Source: Coprinopsis marcescibilis
Lineage: Eukaryota; Basidiomycota; Agaricomycetes; Agaricales; Psathyrellaceae
Assembly (NCBI GenBank): GCA_004369085.1
Contig: ML210171.1
Coordinates: 66,904 to 130,903, forward strand
Reading direction: 5' to 3'
Length of the DNA: 64,000 nucleotides
The notes beneath the pieces were generated by a model. The model saw only the letters and a list, made by a program, of their open reading frames with translations, had not been told where the DNA came from and ran no database searches. The translations under genes and the position numbers were made by a program. Shown piece by piece: positions 1-11,405 of this stretch (the first letter of the stretch is position 1; every line of letters begins with the position of its first letter).

Positions 1-891
1 ACAGGGCGGTCACACATTGGCGGAAAACGGAGACGGTTCGGGCTCTGGTAGGAGCAGAGTGCTGCAAAACTATGAATACCGAGGATACAGACAACAACAG
101 GCAACTCACCTCGGTGGATCCCAAAATGCCAAGAAGGACAGGCAGAAGCTCGCGCAGAACAGGCAAGATTTGGTCTTCGGTGAGTTCTGAGCGAATGAAT
201 TCGGTAAAGACCTGCATCGCGCCATGTACGGCGTCAGGTGAGCCAGTCGAAATGAGGGTGATCAAGTTTTGCAGGAGGTCGGGGTATTCATCTGGCCAGT
301 CACATTTGGCGATGGATGACAGTGCGTGGGCCTAATGGTGCCTTAAGTCAATGCTGATGCTTTCTGGTTGAATTAAACCCACGCAGAGCGATCGAATTTT
401 GCGATTGGGATCGGAGAGGCCGTGGAACAAGACTTGACGGATTTGGTCCTTTAGCTAGATCGATAGTGAGTTTTCTGGCAAAGCTCAATTGCAGAGAGCG
501 AGGTACCTCTGGTGGTGGAGCCGAGCCTTTGAAGGACTGGAAAAACGGCGACCATCGTTCTTTGATGTACTTCCGGAGGCTGATGCACGCTGAGTGGATA
601 TTGGGATGTTTTATAAGGATCAACAGCCCACGAGATCAAGTGGCAAATGAACTCATCTGTCTAAGCGAGATATCTGCATCCTGGGTCAAAACAAGCTGCG
701 ATAACGCAAGACCAGTCGCTGTGCACGCGTTCCAAATGAATGATCAGACCTGTACGCGAACACTGGGGCATTAACTGGGGCAAACCTGGGGTAGCGAACA
801 GCTCAGCGAGCTTGAGCTCGGCAGAGACACGCGTAGTGGTGTCGGGGTTGAGGGTGGCGGTAAGAACCTGGGCAATTTGAGCAGCGTCCAT
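1..891 (-). CDS. KAP114: Karyopherin Kap114 / importin-9, N-terminal part (runs off the window)
   Basis: Importin-beta family nuclear import receptor, acting at nuclear pores. The start codon is at 891 and the 3' part lies beyond base 1. Exons spliced by eye give MDAAQIAQVLTATLNPDTT, then an importin-beta N-terminal stretch (GLALSQLVLTQDADISLRQ), then LRKYIKERWSPFFQSFKG, KIRSLCAHALSSIAKCDWPD, the region VHGAMQVFTEFIRSELTED, and finally TRARTVSVFRQCV next to the window edge. The block of WSPFF, WPDEYPDLL and TRARTVSVFRQC is what I know from Kap114/importin-9 rather than other importins. At least four short introns are visible. One, about 590-652, has a non-consensus GTTCAT donor but joins LRQM to TCISLRKY in frame. 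The 5' end faces the F-box gene across 157 bp. Family assignment is confident; exact exon ends are less so. Confidence 0.85.
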
Positions 892-1048
892 GGTGGTTTA
901 GAGGAAAGGCACAGCGGGGCGAACCTAGAAAACCCTAGCCCACGTGCCAGACGCGTTTCTTATGTAAGCCAATATCCTGACTGTCCAGGAAAGAACACAC
1001 CAACGAGGCATCCGTCACACTGTTTCACTCTAACCACCACATACCCCA
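892..1048. promoter_or_regulatory. Short divergent promoter between KAP114 and the F-box gene
   Basis: Only 157 bp separate the two start codons, which point away from each other, so both promoters and both 5' UTRs must lie here or overlap the coding regions. The half next to the F-box start is C/T/A-rich (CACACTGTTTCACTC, then ACCACCACATACC), as is common near fungal start sites. No clear TATA box is visible. Confidence 0.5.
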
Positions 1049-3857
1049 ATGGACATCGATCCTGACCCCTCGGCAGCGAGTGGGAGACAGCTGCGTCAGA
1101 GGAAAAAGCAGAAATACGACCTTGACGACTCTGACGACGACGAAAACAGCCTCCAGACCAAGAAGGTCTCCCGGAGAACACCCAGGTCCCCGTCGACAAG
1201 GCGGATAAGGAAAGCAGGAAAGCTAGCCAGCTTTGTGAACCTCCCACTGGACATTCTGCACGAGGCAGGTATATTCCACCTTGTAGACTGTCATTTTTAC
1301 TCATATCTGCAATCTTAGATATTCGGACACTTGCACCCTTATGACTTGCTCAAGCTGGCACGGACAACCAAGGACTTCCGGCGCATTCTGATGCAACGGT
1401 CCTCCATCTCGACGTGGAGGGCCAGTTTCTCAGAGTTGGACTCGCTGCCGGAATGTCCACCTGGCATGTCGGAGCCGTCTTGGGCAAATCTGGTGTTCTC
1501 GCCGCACTGCCATGTACGCCTTCTCTCGCATCGCTGCTACATCAAGTCCTCAGCGTCTTCCAGATATGCCTCACTGCCGGTGTTAGGAATGTCGAATGGC
1601 GCTTTCGCATCAGGATGTGCTCCAAATGCGCACCACAAGAGTATGTGGACGTTCATTGACGCTGGGAGTGGGGTCAGCTTACTGATATGCCCTTTCAGGC
1701 TTATCGAAACCTATCATTCCCAATCTGTCGAAGATCTCTATCGGCCTCTCACAGGTGGTTTCGGTTTCGACGCATCACTACTTCCAGACCTCGTATACCT
1801 CTTGCCGAATCGTGAAGGCAGTAAGCTTATTCTATTCTTACTCCGTGTGATGTAATCATTTAGACTCTTCCGTCTAATTTGCAGAAAGGTTCAGACGAGT
1901 GTTCATGCGGGAAGACCTGATAAACTTCAGGGACAGCTATGGGGCACTGGAGACACCGGAGGAGCGGCTCGCTTTCATCGATGAGCGGCGAAAAGCGATA
2001 GAAGCTCTCAATATGGTAGGGTTCTTCGAGTTCAATCAATTCGCCATATTCACACTTTCTCAGCACTCTACCAATTGCGGTGCTTGGTCACACAATCAGG
2101 CCGACGACCGTTCCGGAGAGCTGCAAAAGCTGAGGCAAGAGCGGAAACAAGCGTTAGTTCAAGTACCACAGACGCTCGCTCGTCGTGATATGCTCATCTG
2201 ATTGACTATAGGATAATGAAGACACTTGAACAGCTGGGCTACAAGAAAGATCTCGATGATCTGCGGAATTCCGACAGTCTGGACCGCCAACCGTTTGTAA
2301 ACAAACCACAGCGCCTGACCGACCGAAGTAGGGTTCCCATCCATTCTTCTGAACACAGTGTATCTGATCATGTGTCACAGTCTGGAATAACATCAGACCA
2401 GCAGCCCTCAAGTTCATGAACGATGTGCGAGAAAAACGGCTGGAGAGAGAGCTCAAGCCGGTGGTAATTCAGCGCAAAGCCCACGCCGGACGGTTCTTGC
2501 GCGACGTCAAGAACCGAATGCTCCCCTGCACGGATCTACTACCAGAAGCGCCAAACTTTTGCGGACTCCGCCCAGTGCAGGAAATCCTGACGCAACCCGT
2601 CGACTCCACTGTGGACGTGTCCACTTTTGAACACGCGCTGCCCAACGTCAACGACATCTTCCGGTCGTGGAGGGAACAAGTCATTCGCCGGCTTCACTTT
2701 CTGATCCTATCCGAGGAGATCAGCATGTGTCTGCTGGAGCAGCGCATGTACCCCAGAGGGAGCAGGCAAATGCTCGAGCAATTATCGGGTCCGGGAACGG
2801 AATTCAGGGCCACCGACCTCATTCTCGCCATGGGCATCGCCCGGGAAAGCCCGCACCCAGTCTCAACGCTGAGGGAGATCAACACCCGGATGCGCCTGGC
2901 GACGACCGTGTACAGCTGCAGGGCCTGCGTCGACCTGCTGGTCGTTCACAACGACCGCGAGGGGGACTACCGCAAGGAACCCCTGCACTTGCGCACGAAA
3001 CCGCTCTTCTACCCCCAGGTGCTCGGGCACCGCTGTCTGACGCGCGCCTCGTCCTCGTGGGCACCGAGCGACGACGCGTCGCTCTCCCTCGAGAAACTGG
3101 CGGTGCGCCGCACGGAGCTGGACATGGGCAAGATACAGCTGGAGACGAGGCATTGTCAGGTCGCGGCGAGCGTCGTGAAGGCCGCTGGGATGGACCCCGC
3201 GACGACGACCGCTGAGGATATGGACCGGCTCGACATCCGCTTTCGGTGCAAGGACTGTGGGCCGTGGTTCAGGCAGAGTCGGGAACTCGACGGCGAGCAT
3301 GGGCCCGATCAGCACGATACCCCCTCGCAGGGGTGCTACGTCCAGGACCACTATAGCTGGCGCGCTGCTGTGCGTATCATCTTGCCGGCGTGCTAATACC
3401 ATTACTATTACCGTTACTGACTTTGACGTTACGTTACGTTACAGGTGAGGCACCAGATCAACGTGCACCAGCCGCCCGCGAATGGACAGAAACACCCAGC
3501 GGGGCTGGTCGTCCGGGATAGCGGCGAGAACCTGGCGATCGTGACGTCTGCTGACCCGGTCATGGCCAAGATTCGCAAAGTGGAGCAAGGTGTCGAGCGT
3601 CAGGCGCCGATTTGGTGCTGTGCGCATTGTCGCGACACACCGCAGGAGCTCCCCCCGCAAGGCCTCGCAAAGGTCCTCAAGCACGTAAAGCTCGGGTGCG
3701 TTTTCAGTGTTTTAATTTTCAAGAGATGAGGCTGATGCCGGTGTTGTACAGGCATGAAAAGCTCGAACCGGTGCTGAACGAAGACTACTTTAGGCATTAC
3801 TGTGCTGTTGAAATCATGTCTTCTGACCCTGAATATGACGTCGTCGTCGACGTGTAA
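1049..3857 (+). CDS. F-box domain protein, basidiomycete type
   Basis: Probable substrate receptor of an SCF ubiquitin ligase. The N-terminus is basic and acidic (RQRKKQKYDLDDSDDDENS), followed by an F-box: NLPLDILHE joined to IFGHLHPYDLLKLARTTKDF. A cysteine-containing segment follows (FSPHCHICLTAGVRNVEWRF then RMCSKCAPQE), which is common in large basidiomycete F-box families. A long later exon (about 2416-3370) holds more Cys residues (CRACVDLLV, CKDCGPWF) and a final CCAHC motif; the protein ends EYDVVVDV. Exons that I could phase: 1049-1264, 1319-1513, 1564-1640, 1699-1820, 1885-2015, then further exons to the stop at 3857. Intron 1 must use a GC donor to keep frame. Substrate unknown. 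Confidence 0.75.
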
Positions 3858-4275
3858 GGACAACGACAGTCCTCGTCCCCATGTTTTCCTTCTTTCGGAC
3901 AACATGTCTGCCCTTTTGATTTCATGCTCTCTCTCGTGCCTTGCGCACCGCTCCGCCTTTTACTTTACTCTCCTCATGCTCTCGATATACTTGGCATCTT
4001 TTTATGAAGTATCCATATCTCCCTACTATAGACGGTATAACTTATTCGCATCCATTCGCATCGCATATGCATTATTCTTATCCATATCATGATACCCAGC
4101 TGCATTTCCCCTCTTATCCCATACTTATGCCGCCCACCTCTTAATTCACTCATTCCTTACTTGTTCTGCCCTTTAGTAGCCATGTCCTAGTGTACCATAC
4201 CCCATGCATGATATTAGAAGTACATAAAACAATAGACTGTAATGACAATGAAATACGTTATAAAATAACCACAAC
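3858..4275. other. Intergenic, convergent 3' ends
   Basis: This stretch lies between the stop of the F-box gene and the stop of the RS-rich gene, which converge. It is AT- and pyrimidine-rich and is presumably the two 3' UTRs. I see no gene in it. Confidence 0.6.
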
Positions 4276-5942
4276 CTAAAAACCCCCCTCCTTCCCCAGA
4301 TCCCACTCCCTCACCGCCCCGCGCTTCTTATACTCAATATTCATAATATTCGCACTCTCGCCTTCCCACCTCGCAGCCGCATCCCCCGCGCCCCCACCAG
4401 CCACAACCCCACCCGCACGCCCCTTCAACGCCCGCTTAATCTCCTTCGACGAAAGCCCCTGGCGCTCCAACGCCTTCTTATCATGCCGATCCTGCTCGCG
4501 CGCACGCACAAGCGCGAGCATCGCGTCCCACCCATCATACTCCGCATCACTGATCAGCCCCGTCGCAGGCACACTCGGCACAGAGAGCGGCGCAACGTCC
4601 AGACGCGGGTCGTACGACTCTTCAAAGTACTTGTCCATCTTGCTCGGCAGCTGCGTCGCCGGCTCCGGGCCAGGCGTGGGCGACCGCGAGCCCGAGCTTG
4701 AGCTGCGCGAGGGGCTGCGCGAGGGCGTGGTCGTGCGGTCCCGCGAAGGTTGCGGTTGGGAACGAGAGTGTCTGGTGTGAGACTGGGATTTCGAGGATGT
4801 GGAAGTGGAAGCGCGGGGCGGTGAAGGTGATGGGCGTCTAGTTTTCTCTCTATTTCTTCTTGATTCTCTATGGGGAGAAGCGGGGGGTGGGGAAGCCGAT
4901 TGGTGGTGGTGGCGGGCTCCATGTCTGTGACTGCTTTCCTCCGACTTGGCCGTGCGAGACGAGACGGAGGGAGAGCGGGAGCGTCGACGTCGCTTCGACT
5001 TGTCCTCACGGCCGTCCCTACTTCTATCTCGCTTGTGTCTACGCCGGTCACGGTCATCTTGGTCGTGTCTCCCTCGAGGCGAGCGGCTGCGGGCTCGATC
5101 TCGTCGCTCTCGCTCGTGCTTCCCCTCCTTGCCTGACGCTCCCTCATCGCGTGGCCGCCTCGAAGAAAGCTCCTCTCTCGACCTCGAAGAATCCCGTCTC
5201 CGCTTCCTCGCCTTGTTCTCGCGTTCGCTTTCAGAATCTCCCGCACCCTCCTCCTCCTCATCATCATCCCCACCCGTCCAAGTCGCCCAATCTCGCACTT
5301 TGCGTTTCCGTTCAGCCGTCCGGCCATCCCACCGATCCCAGCCCTCCTCATCATTCCCACTCGCACGCCCCCGACTCGCCGTGCGCGGCGTCCTCTCCCT
5401 CCTCCTCCCGCTGCCACTCGCCCACGCATCGCCCCCGCGACTGTGGCTCGAGCGCGACCCCGAGGCCCGTCCAGAGCGGCGCAGCTTCTCCGCCTCAACA
5501 GCCTCTTCCGCCCTCCTCCGCCGCTCCCTCTTCTCCTGCTCCGCACGCTCCCGTTTCACCACCTCCGCAGCCATAGCCTGCGCCCTAATCACCGTCCTAT
5601 TATGCTCATCCGTGCTCTTAATAATCGAGCTCAAGAACCGCTTGTTCGGCTTCGGAGCGTTGCTGTCCCTGTAGGGTTACCGCCGAACGTGCTGTCAGCA
5701 TCTGGACTACACGTATAACAAGGATAGCTAGGGAGGGGAGGGGAGACGCACAGGTTGTTGTTGCTGGTGATTAGTGCCCGGATGCCTTGCTGGTTGTACC
5801 GCTCCACTTTTGTCTTTGCTTCTTTGAGGATGAGCTCGGCGATGTGCCGGTCGAGGTCCTCGTCTGTGACTGTTGGCGCCAGAGTGGACCCCATCTGCGC
5901 CCGGACGAGGTTGGACACGACCGAGGAGAGTGAGCTCGCCAT
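4276..5942 (-). CDS. RS-rich (arginine/serine) nuclear protein, possibly splicing-related
   Basis: Two exons, 5942-5752 and 5668-4276, with an 83-nt intron, give 527 aa in frame. The N-terminus (MASSLSSVVSNLVRAQMGS) leads into a conserved-looking helical segment (DRHIAELILKEAKTKVERY), then APKPNKRFLSSIIKSTDEHN and a charged helix (KRERAEQEKRERRRRAEE). Residues about 120-380 are low complexity, rich in RS/SR, RD and RR. The C-terminal 120 residues are ordered again (KMDKYFEESYDPRLDVAPLS, later NIMNIEYKKRGAVREWDLG). An RS domain and nuclear-type basic runs suggest pre-mRNA processing, which is inference. The TDEHN segment loosely recalls NKAPD1-like proteins, but I cannot name the family. I chose ATG 5942 because no in-frame ATG lies just upstream. 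Confidence 0.7.
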
Positions 5943-7520
5943 GCGTTCATCCAACTTAGATATCTCTCTCTGGAGAATTGACCAGTTCTATGGGAGTGAC
6001 AGCCTGTGTCGCTGCTGAGAATGGGGCTGTAGGGTGTGGTGATAGACAGAAAGCAAGGAGGAGGGAGGCAGTGATCTCGGTCTGCTGCTGCTAGTTTATG
6101 TTCAAGTCTTGAGCCGCCAGCCAGCCTTGGACACTGAGTACTGAAGAGTTGGGCAATGAAGTGAATGACTGGGTATTGACCGGGCCTTACTGCTACTGGA
6201 CATTCGGTGCTTGCGCCTGTTTTGTCCGTGATTGCCGATAGTTTGCCGCCACGCTGTTGCTCCCAGTTCCGTGTCCCTAGCTCCGAGTCCAAGTTGTCCT
6301 TGCAGCTACAATGAGTATGCAACCCCCGGCGTGCCCCCTGAACTCCAACCAACGTGGTTCTCTCGTTGCACGGAGGTTCATATACATATATGGTCTGTTT
6401 CAGTCTATGGACATATGGAGAGCAGGCGACGGCTGCAGAGTCCGAGTCGTCGGTACGGCAATGAAACTTGTGCCCTGCCCTGCTCCTGCCCCTGCCCTGC
6501 TTGAGGAGTCCGACTCCGGTTCATGCATCCAAGTTGGGTGCACGGCACCTATGGTATGTACTTTGCACCTACACCCCACGCTTATCGACAGATCCACGTC
6601 CCAGCTCCCGGGGAATTAATCAAGTATTACTACTCTGGTGCACCACGAGGAATCCAGACCAACATCGTGTTGCTACTTGCCCGCGAAGCGACCAAGGCAG
6701 TTCTATGACTGTGATTCTTAAGTATGACTCGAGCTTGGATTTGAGATCTGGAAGCTTGACAGCGCCACTGGTAAATGGCTCTGCACGTTCTGGGAGTCGA
6801 GGGGCAGACTTTAGATCGACCCTACACCCAGAGTGACTGCAGGGAGCTGTGAACACCTAACACTGTTTCCTCCGTTCGCATAGACAGTTCAATCGGCCTA
6901 TACCGTCCAGAAAACGTATACGCGTCTAAGGGAGCATATCAAAAAGCATCGAAGCAAGCCAAAGATGTAATAACGGTCGTGATATGTAACAATGCAAGAG
7001 CTCAACTGCAAGGTAATGATAGTAATAATAATGTATATGACGGTATGGTAGGTAATGCGTGCAATGCGAACAAGAAAACGTTAATGCGATGCGTATGAGC
7101 CAGCCGAACGGGATGATTTATAGTATAGTATAGAATAGGATAGTATGATATGATATGATGCTGAACAAACTGAGCGGTGGATTGAAATAGAAAGCAGGGT
7201 AACAAAAATGAACATGACAAAAAGAAAATCGAAAGCCGAAATGAACGTGGCGTCGCGTTACTACAAGTACAATTGCGAAAATGAAGAGAGAATGCAGGGA
7301 CCAAGAAACAATAATGCCGTTATGTTATGTATGTATAATGCGGGTCATAAAGTCGTGACGGAATGCAAGGGTGTGGTGGTACAAAATGCAACGCGTCCGT
7401 GCGTGTTGAGGATGAAAGCAGAGCATGAATGAGGGAAGTCGTAAATGATTAGGATGGATTGCAATAAGATGCTACGAGAATTAACAAGGCTGCAAAACCC
7501 AAAAATCAGCAACCGCAAAA
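5943..7520. other. Intergenic, about 1.6 kb
   Basis: This lies between the 5' end of the RS-rich gene and the 3' end of the F-box-like/LRR gene. Open frames are short, overlap each other and match nothing I recognise. The part from about 6960 is AT-rich and includes a TAGTA/TGATA low-complexity run. Nothing else is supported. Confidence 0.5.
7120..7160. repeat. AT-rich low-complexity run (TAGTA/TGATA)
   Basis: Imperfect tandem TAGTA, TAGGA and TGATA units occur in the intergenic region. Confidence 0.7.
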
Positions 7521-8834
7521 TTAAAACCCCAGCAACAAATCACATACCAGCATAGACCTATACAGCCGCGTGTCCTTGGTCAGACACAGCTCCACACCGC
7601 GGTAAGCACACGCAATCTTGAGGGCAGGCAACAGCCGATGGCTATCACCCCCATTCCACAACCTGATCGTAACCAGCTCCAGCGCACTCCTCGTCTTGAC
7701 CAGATCGATAACAGGCTGCAACGGCGTATCACGATCGACTCCAAGGGCCAGGTGGCTCACGCTCGCAGGGAGCGACTTGTACACCACCGGGTTGATCTGG
7801 GGCTGGTCCATGCGGATGAACCTCAGCTTCTCGCACCGCTGCAGATTCTTGGTGACGTCGGGAGAGTTGCAGTTGGGGATGGAGAGCGAGCAGAGGGTGG
7901 ACGCGAACGAGTTGATGATAAAGTGCACCAAATCCGGACACGGATCGCGCTCAAAGGTCGCCGTGCGCAGGGAGCCAACCGAATGATGAAGAAGCCAGGC
8001 CATGAATTCCATGGACGGTGGAGTCTGGAAGTTGATGCGAAGCTGCTCCAATGAAGCTTTGAACGGAGGCAGCTGGGGCGGGAGATGGGCTGATGTTCCG
8101 CTCATCGACAGGGAGCGTATCGAGGGCCAGACGTCGAGAAGCTGGAAGAGACAGTCTTGATTTTCAGACCAGTTGCTGAAGGAGAGCGACGTGATTTTTG
8201 GGCCTGAGCGAAGGAGGTCGAGAGTTTCAGGGTCGAAAGCTGGGGCCTGGCGACAAAGACGGGGAGATCCGACCTGGCCGTACACGGAGAGATCCAGCTC
8301 CTGCAGGTTTGGACACAGGGACACTGCGAGGCCCATGGCGCGCTGGTGGAGATACGCGGGCTGGCTGTAGTCGACCACGACACACAGGTCGCGAACTGCG
8401 CTGCCCAAAATTGCACCGCGTTCGGTGGCTGGATTGACGGCCCAGCTGAATGCATCGAATGCCTGCTGGTTCTGCAGCGTGACCCGCCTGAAGAGGAGCT
8501 TCTGGACGGACAGCGACCAATCCCTGGAGACGAGCGAGCAGGCCTTGAGCAGAGATATGTCTGGATGTCGGTGGTCATACGAGGCCTCGATGATGAGGAG
8601 AATGAGCTCGAGGGGCATGTGGGCTGGTGCAGCGGTTGTGCTGGCGACTGGGAGGACTGGCGGGGACGGAAAGGGGAAGAATGCCCGCTCGAGATGGAAG
8701 GACAAGTCGTGTACAACAGGCTTTGAAGGTAGCTTGCGCTTTGGCCGCTGCTGGTGGGGCACTGCGAAGTGGGACATGGCCCATGCCCGGCTTGCTGTCG
8801 AAGTAAACTCTGCAAAGAAGTCGAAGATGTGCAT
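7521..8834 (-). CDS. F-box-like / leucine-rich-repeat-type protein
   Basis: A single uninterrupted frame of 437 aa starts at ATG 8834. After a variable N-terminus (MHIFDFFAEFTSTASRAW) comes an F-box-like segment near residues 72-110 (MPLELILLIIEASYDHRH, then LLKACSLVSRDWSLSVQKLL), which is the usual pattern of Agaricomycete F-box-like proteins. The rest is leucine-rich with irregular LRR-like spacing (LCPNLQELDLSVYG, ITSLSFSNWSENQD, SIRSLSMSGTSAHLP, LCSLSIPNCNSPDV). The family commonly acts as SCF adaptors, but the partner and substrate are unknown. The lack of introns is typical of this expanded family in mushrooms and contrasts with the neighbouring genes. Confidence 0.75.
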   Translation of the reverse strand: MHIFDFFAEFTSTASRAWAMSHFAVPHQQRPKRKLPSKPVVHDLSFHLERAFFPFPSPPVLPVASTTAAPAHMPLELILLIIEASYDHRHPDISLLKACSLVSRDWSLSVQKLLFRRVTLQNQQAFDAFSWAVNPATERGAILGSAVRDLCVVVDYSQPAYLHQRAMGLAVSLCPNLQELDLSVYGQVGSPRLCRQAPAFDPETLDLLRSGPKITSLSFSNWSENQDCLFQLLDVWPSIRSLSMSGTSAHLPPQLPPFKASLEQLRINFQTPPSMEFMAWLLHHSVGSLRTATFERDPCPDLVHFIINSFASTLCSLSIPNCNSPDVTKNLQRCEKLRFIRMDQPQINPVVYKSLPASVSHLALGVDRDTPLQPVIDLVKTRSALELVTIRLWNGGDSHRLLPALKIACAYRGVELCLTKDTRLYRSMLVCDLLLGF

Positions 8835-9901
8835 GTCGTGACCAATAGCAAAAGGTAGTCGTCGTAAACGTCAAGAGGGGCAGCCCGCACCAGAATTGAG
8901 CAGCTCTGCATCTCTATTTATATGAGTCCGTCTTTGTCAAGGAGGCGCCAGAATAAAACCTCCGACCAAAAGGGCCAGATCCGTGGGAATACCACCCAAT
9001 CTCCTAACGGATCTCATGAATTTAGATCTATTCTTTTGTTTATTATTTCTGAGCCATCCCCCCTCGGACACTCGCCGCCATTCCATAACCGTCAACTATC
9101 CTTCCTTTCCCGGACTCCAATCCCGTCTGCCAAGCCTTCTGCTCATCGTTCCGGCGCGCCGCACCAGGCCTCACCCAGTCTAGTCGCCCAATAATACATC
9201 ATACAACGTTACTACAGAGCCTTCGGAGCTGAAGAAATCTTTTTTCATTAACTGACTCGACGCGGTGAAATCGCATTTACATCACCCCGAACAACGATAG
9301 CCCCTGCCGGTAACGCACGTCGTTCAACAAACCACACCAGGCTCTTCCTATCTGACACCCTGAATGCAATCCCGTACGAGTCCAAACTCCTAACGGCCTA
9401 GTTAGCAGATCAAGCGTAACTACAACCTTTTTTGCCACAATCGAACCTCGAGTTCTGCCACCCCCATTCGAACAGTACAAACGGGAAACATACGCTCCCA
9501 TTGATTAACTGTCAAACAAAGGCACGTACATACACCTGTTCTTGTTGAACCTGACAGCCACGTCAAACCCTTGCACCACTCAACCTCCCCCCCACCACCA
9601 GCCAGAAGAACCCATCAGCTGATAACCTTAAACGCGTTTGTACAGTCCATTCGGAAATTACTACCCTTTCCAAGCTTTAGACTGCCCTGTCGACTGCCAG
9701 TTGCTCCTTTCACAGTCTTGTTTTCTCAGATTATTGCGATACCGTCGTATTCCTGCTTATAGGCGCGCGAGTCCATAAACGGTTCTTGTCGCATCGTGCA
9801 AAAGAATATTAAATAAATGCTATGTGCGTATGTAGACCGTTACCACTGCCTGACTTTTGACTGACTCGTTTCCCACTATCAATCATCCGGTGAAACAAGC
9901 T

Positions 9902-9929
9902 GGAACGTTCCGGCCCTCTGCGCAGAGGG
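9902..9929. repeat. Two adjacent perfect palindromes, the first resembling a heat-shock element
   Basis: GGAACGTTCC (9902-9911) is a perfect 10-nt palindrome and fits GAAnnTTC, the minimal heat-shock factor dyad. Three bases downstream, CCCTCTGCGCAGAGGG (9914-9929) is a perfect 16-nt palindrome. No gene starts nearby, so a regulatory role is only a guess. Confidence 0.5.
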
Positions 9930-10651
9930 TCGTGTCGACTTGATGCCATGCCATCCAGCTAATACAAGGAACGCAGCAGATTGCCTCTTATCAAAAAAAG
10001 GCAGAGCGCGCCAGTGCACAAAGTGTCTGTCCTCCACCCCCTCTGATCTCTATCACAGACTTCATACCTAGTCACATCGCTATGTATGTATGTATTTCCA
10101 AAACGGATGTCAGTTCCATTAGTACCCAGCGTGGGCTACGTAAAAATCGAAGAAGAATTCCAAACCCAAAACGTTAAAGCTCTGCAGGTATGGAAGCCGC
10201 CTGGATCCAGACAGCACGCATGGATCATCCCTGTCCCATGTTGTCCTCAGGCTCCCACTATCATTATTGTTGTTCGCCTTCGCATGCATTCTACAACTTT
10301 CGCTTTTGTTACTGAACCCGTTTCAACTTTATCGATGGAATCAGTTACGGTAACATCTCCCTATACAGTAATTAGTACTAGGGCACATTCGTCATTATTG
10401 TAGTCCAAGCCCAACTGTTCGCGCTCAATAGCTACGCCTGCGCATGCTTCATATCAGACATTGTATGTAAAGCCCTACTTGTGGGGCAATAAAAAGCCCG
10501 GGCATTCGCAAGTTACAATTCGAGTAAATGATAGACGGGTTAATACCGCAACCAGTATGTTTCCTGTTTCCCCCCTACGCGGCATGCAACGCCGTTGATA
10601 GTACTTATATTGATAGTATCCTAGTAGCGCTTCCCCAACTCACCCTTTGAG

Positions 10652-10674
10652 CTCAATCTCAATCTCAATCTCAA
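10652..10674. repeat. CTCAAT hexanucleotide microsatellite
   Basis: Nearly four tandem copies of CTCAAT in intergenic sequence. Confidence 0.85.
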
Positions 10675-11214
10675 GAACCTTGCTCAGTAATAGTATCTAT
10701 CAAGGGTTCCCGGTTGCCCGGCAAGCACGAAAGTCAGTCAAAGCCAGTACTACCCGTCTGAATCCCACACGCATATAGTACATATGCATATGCAACTTCC
10801 CCATCTTCATCCCTAAACTTTATGGCATACCAAAGCTCTATTCCCATTTCATTTACATTTAGCTTTTTTTACTCCACTCTATTATACCCTTCTATCTGAT
10901 AGGATAGGACGTAGGTCGGATTTGAGTGCACACCCACTCAAACCTCACAGCTCACTAATCAGGCGGACGTATGAGTAGTAGGTGTTTAACGGCTATGGTT
11001 AGCGACCGCGCTAAGCTAAGCATGATTTGCGCAGGACGCAGGACCTTGAGACGAACCAGCAACTTTTCACGTCACTACCGATAACAACCCAGAACGATCT
11101 CCAAACCAACCAAGTTTCTCCGTCCAACTCAACATCGCCCTCCTCAATGCCTCTTGAAGCCAACACAAGAAGAATAACGTCCAGCGCAGCCATTCGCAAG
11201 TCCCAACGTTAGCT

Positions 11215-11226
11215 CGCGCGCGCGCG
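11215..11226. repeat. CG dinucleotide run
   Basis: Six CG dinucleotides in a row, which is unusual in otherwise CG-poor intergenic DNA and a potential Z-DNA-forming tract. Confidence 0.8.
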
Positions 11227-11385
11227 TGTGCAACCCCCCACCCGGAACGGATTGTGGCGCCCTGGCTGGCATCTGGCATCTGCCACGCCAATCCCCCTCT
11301 GGAGGGCATTACACCCCCGTTGTATTCAAGTTATCTAGAGCAACCTACTATAGGTAATGTTTTGAAGTATCACGCGCATGTGCAT

Positions 11386-11405
11386 GATGGATGGATGGAT
11401 GGATG
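11386..11405. repeat. GATG tetranucleotide microsatellite
   Basis: Five perfect GATG units. Confidence 0.9.

Noticed and set aside
4554..5674. Long open frames antisense to the RS-rich gene (up to about 330 codons in other frames)
   Set aside because: Arg/Ser-rich codon composition suppresses stops in all frames; none has domain content.
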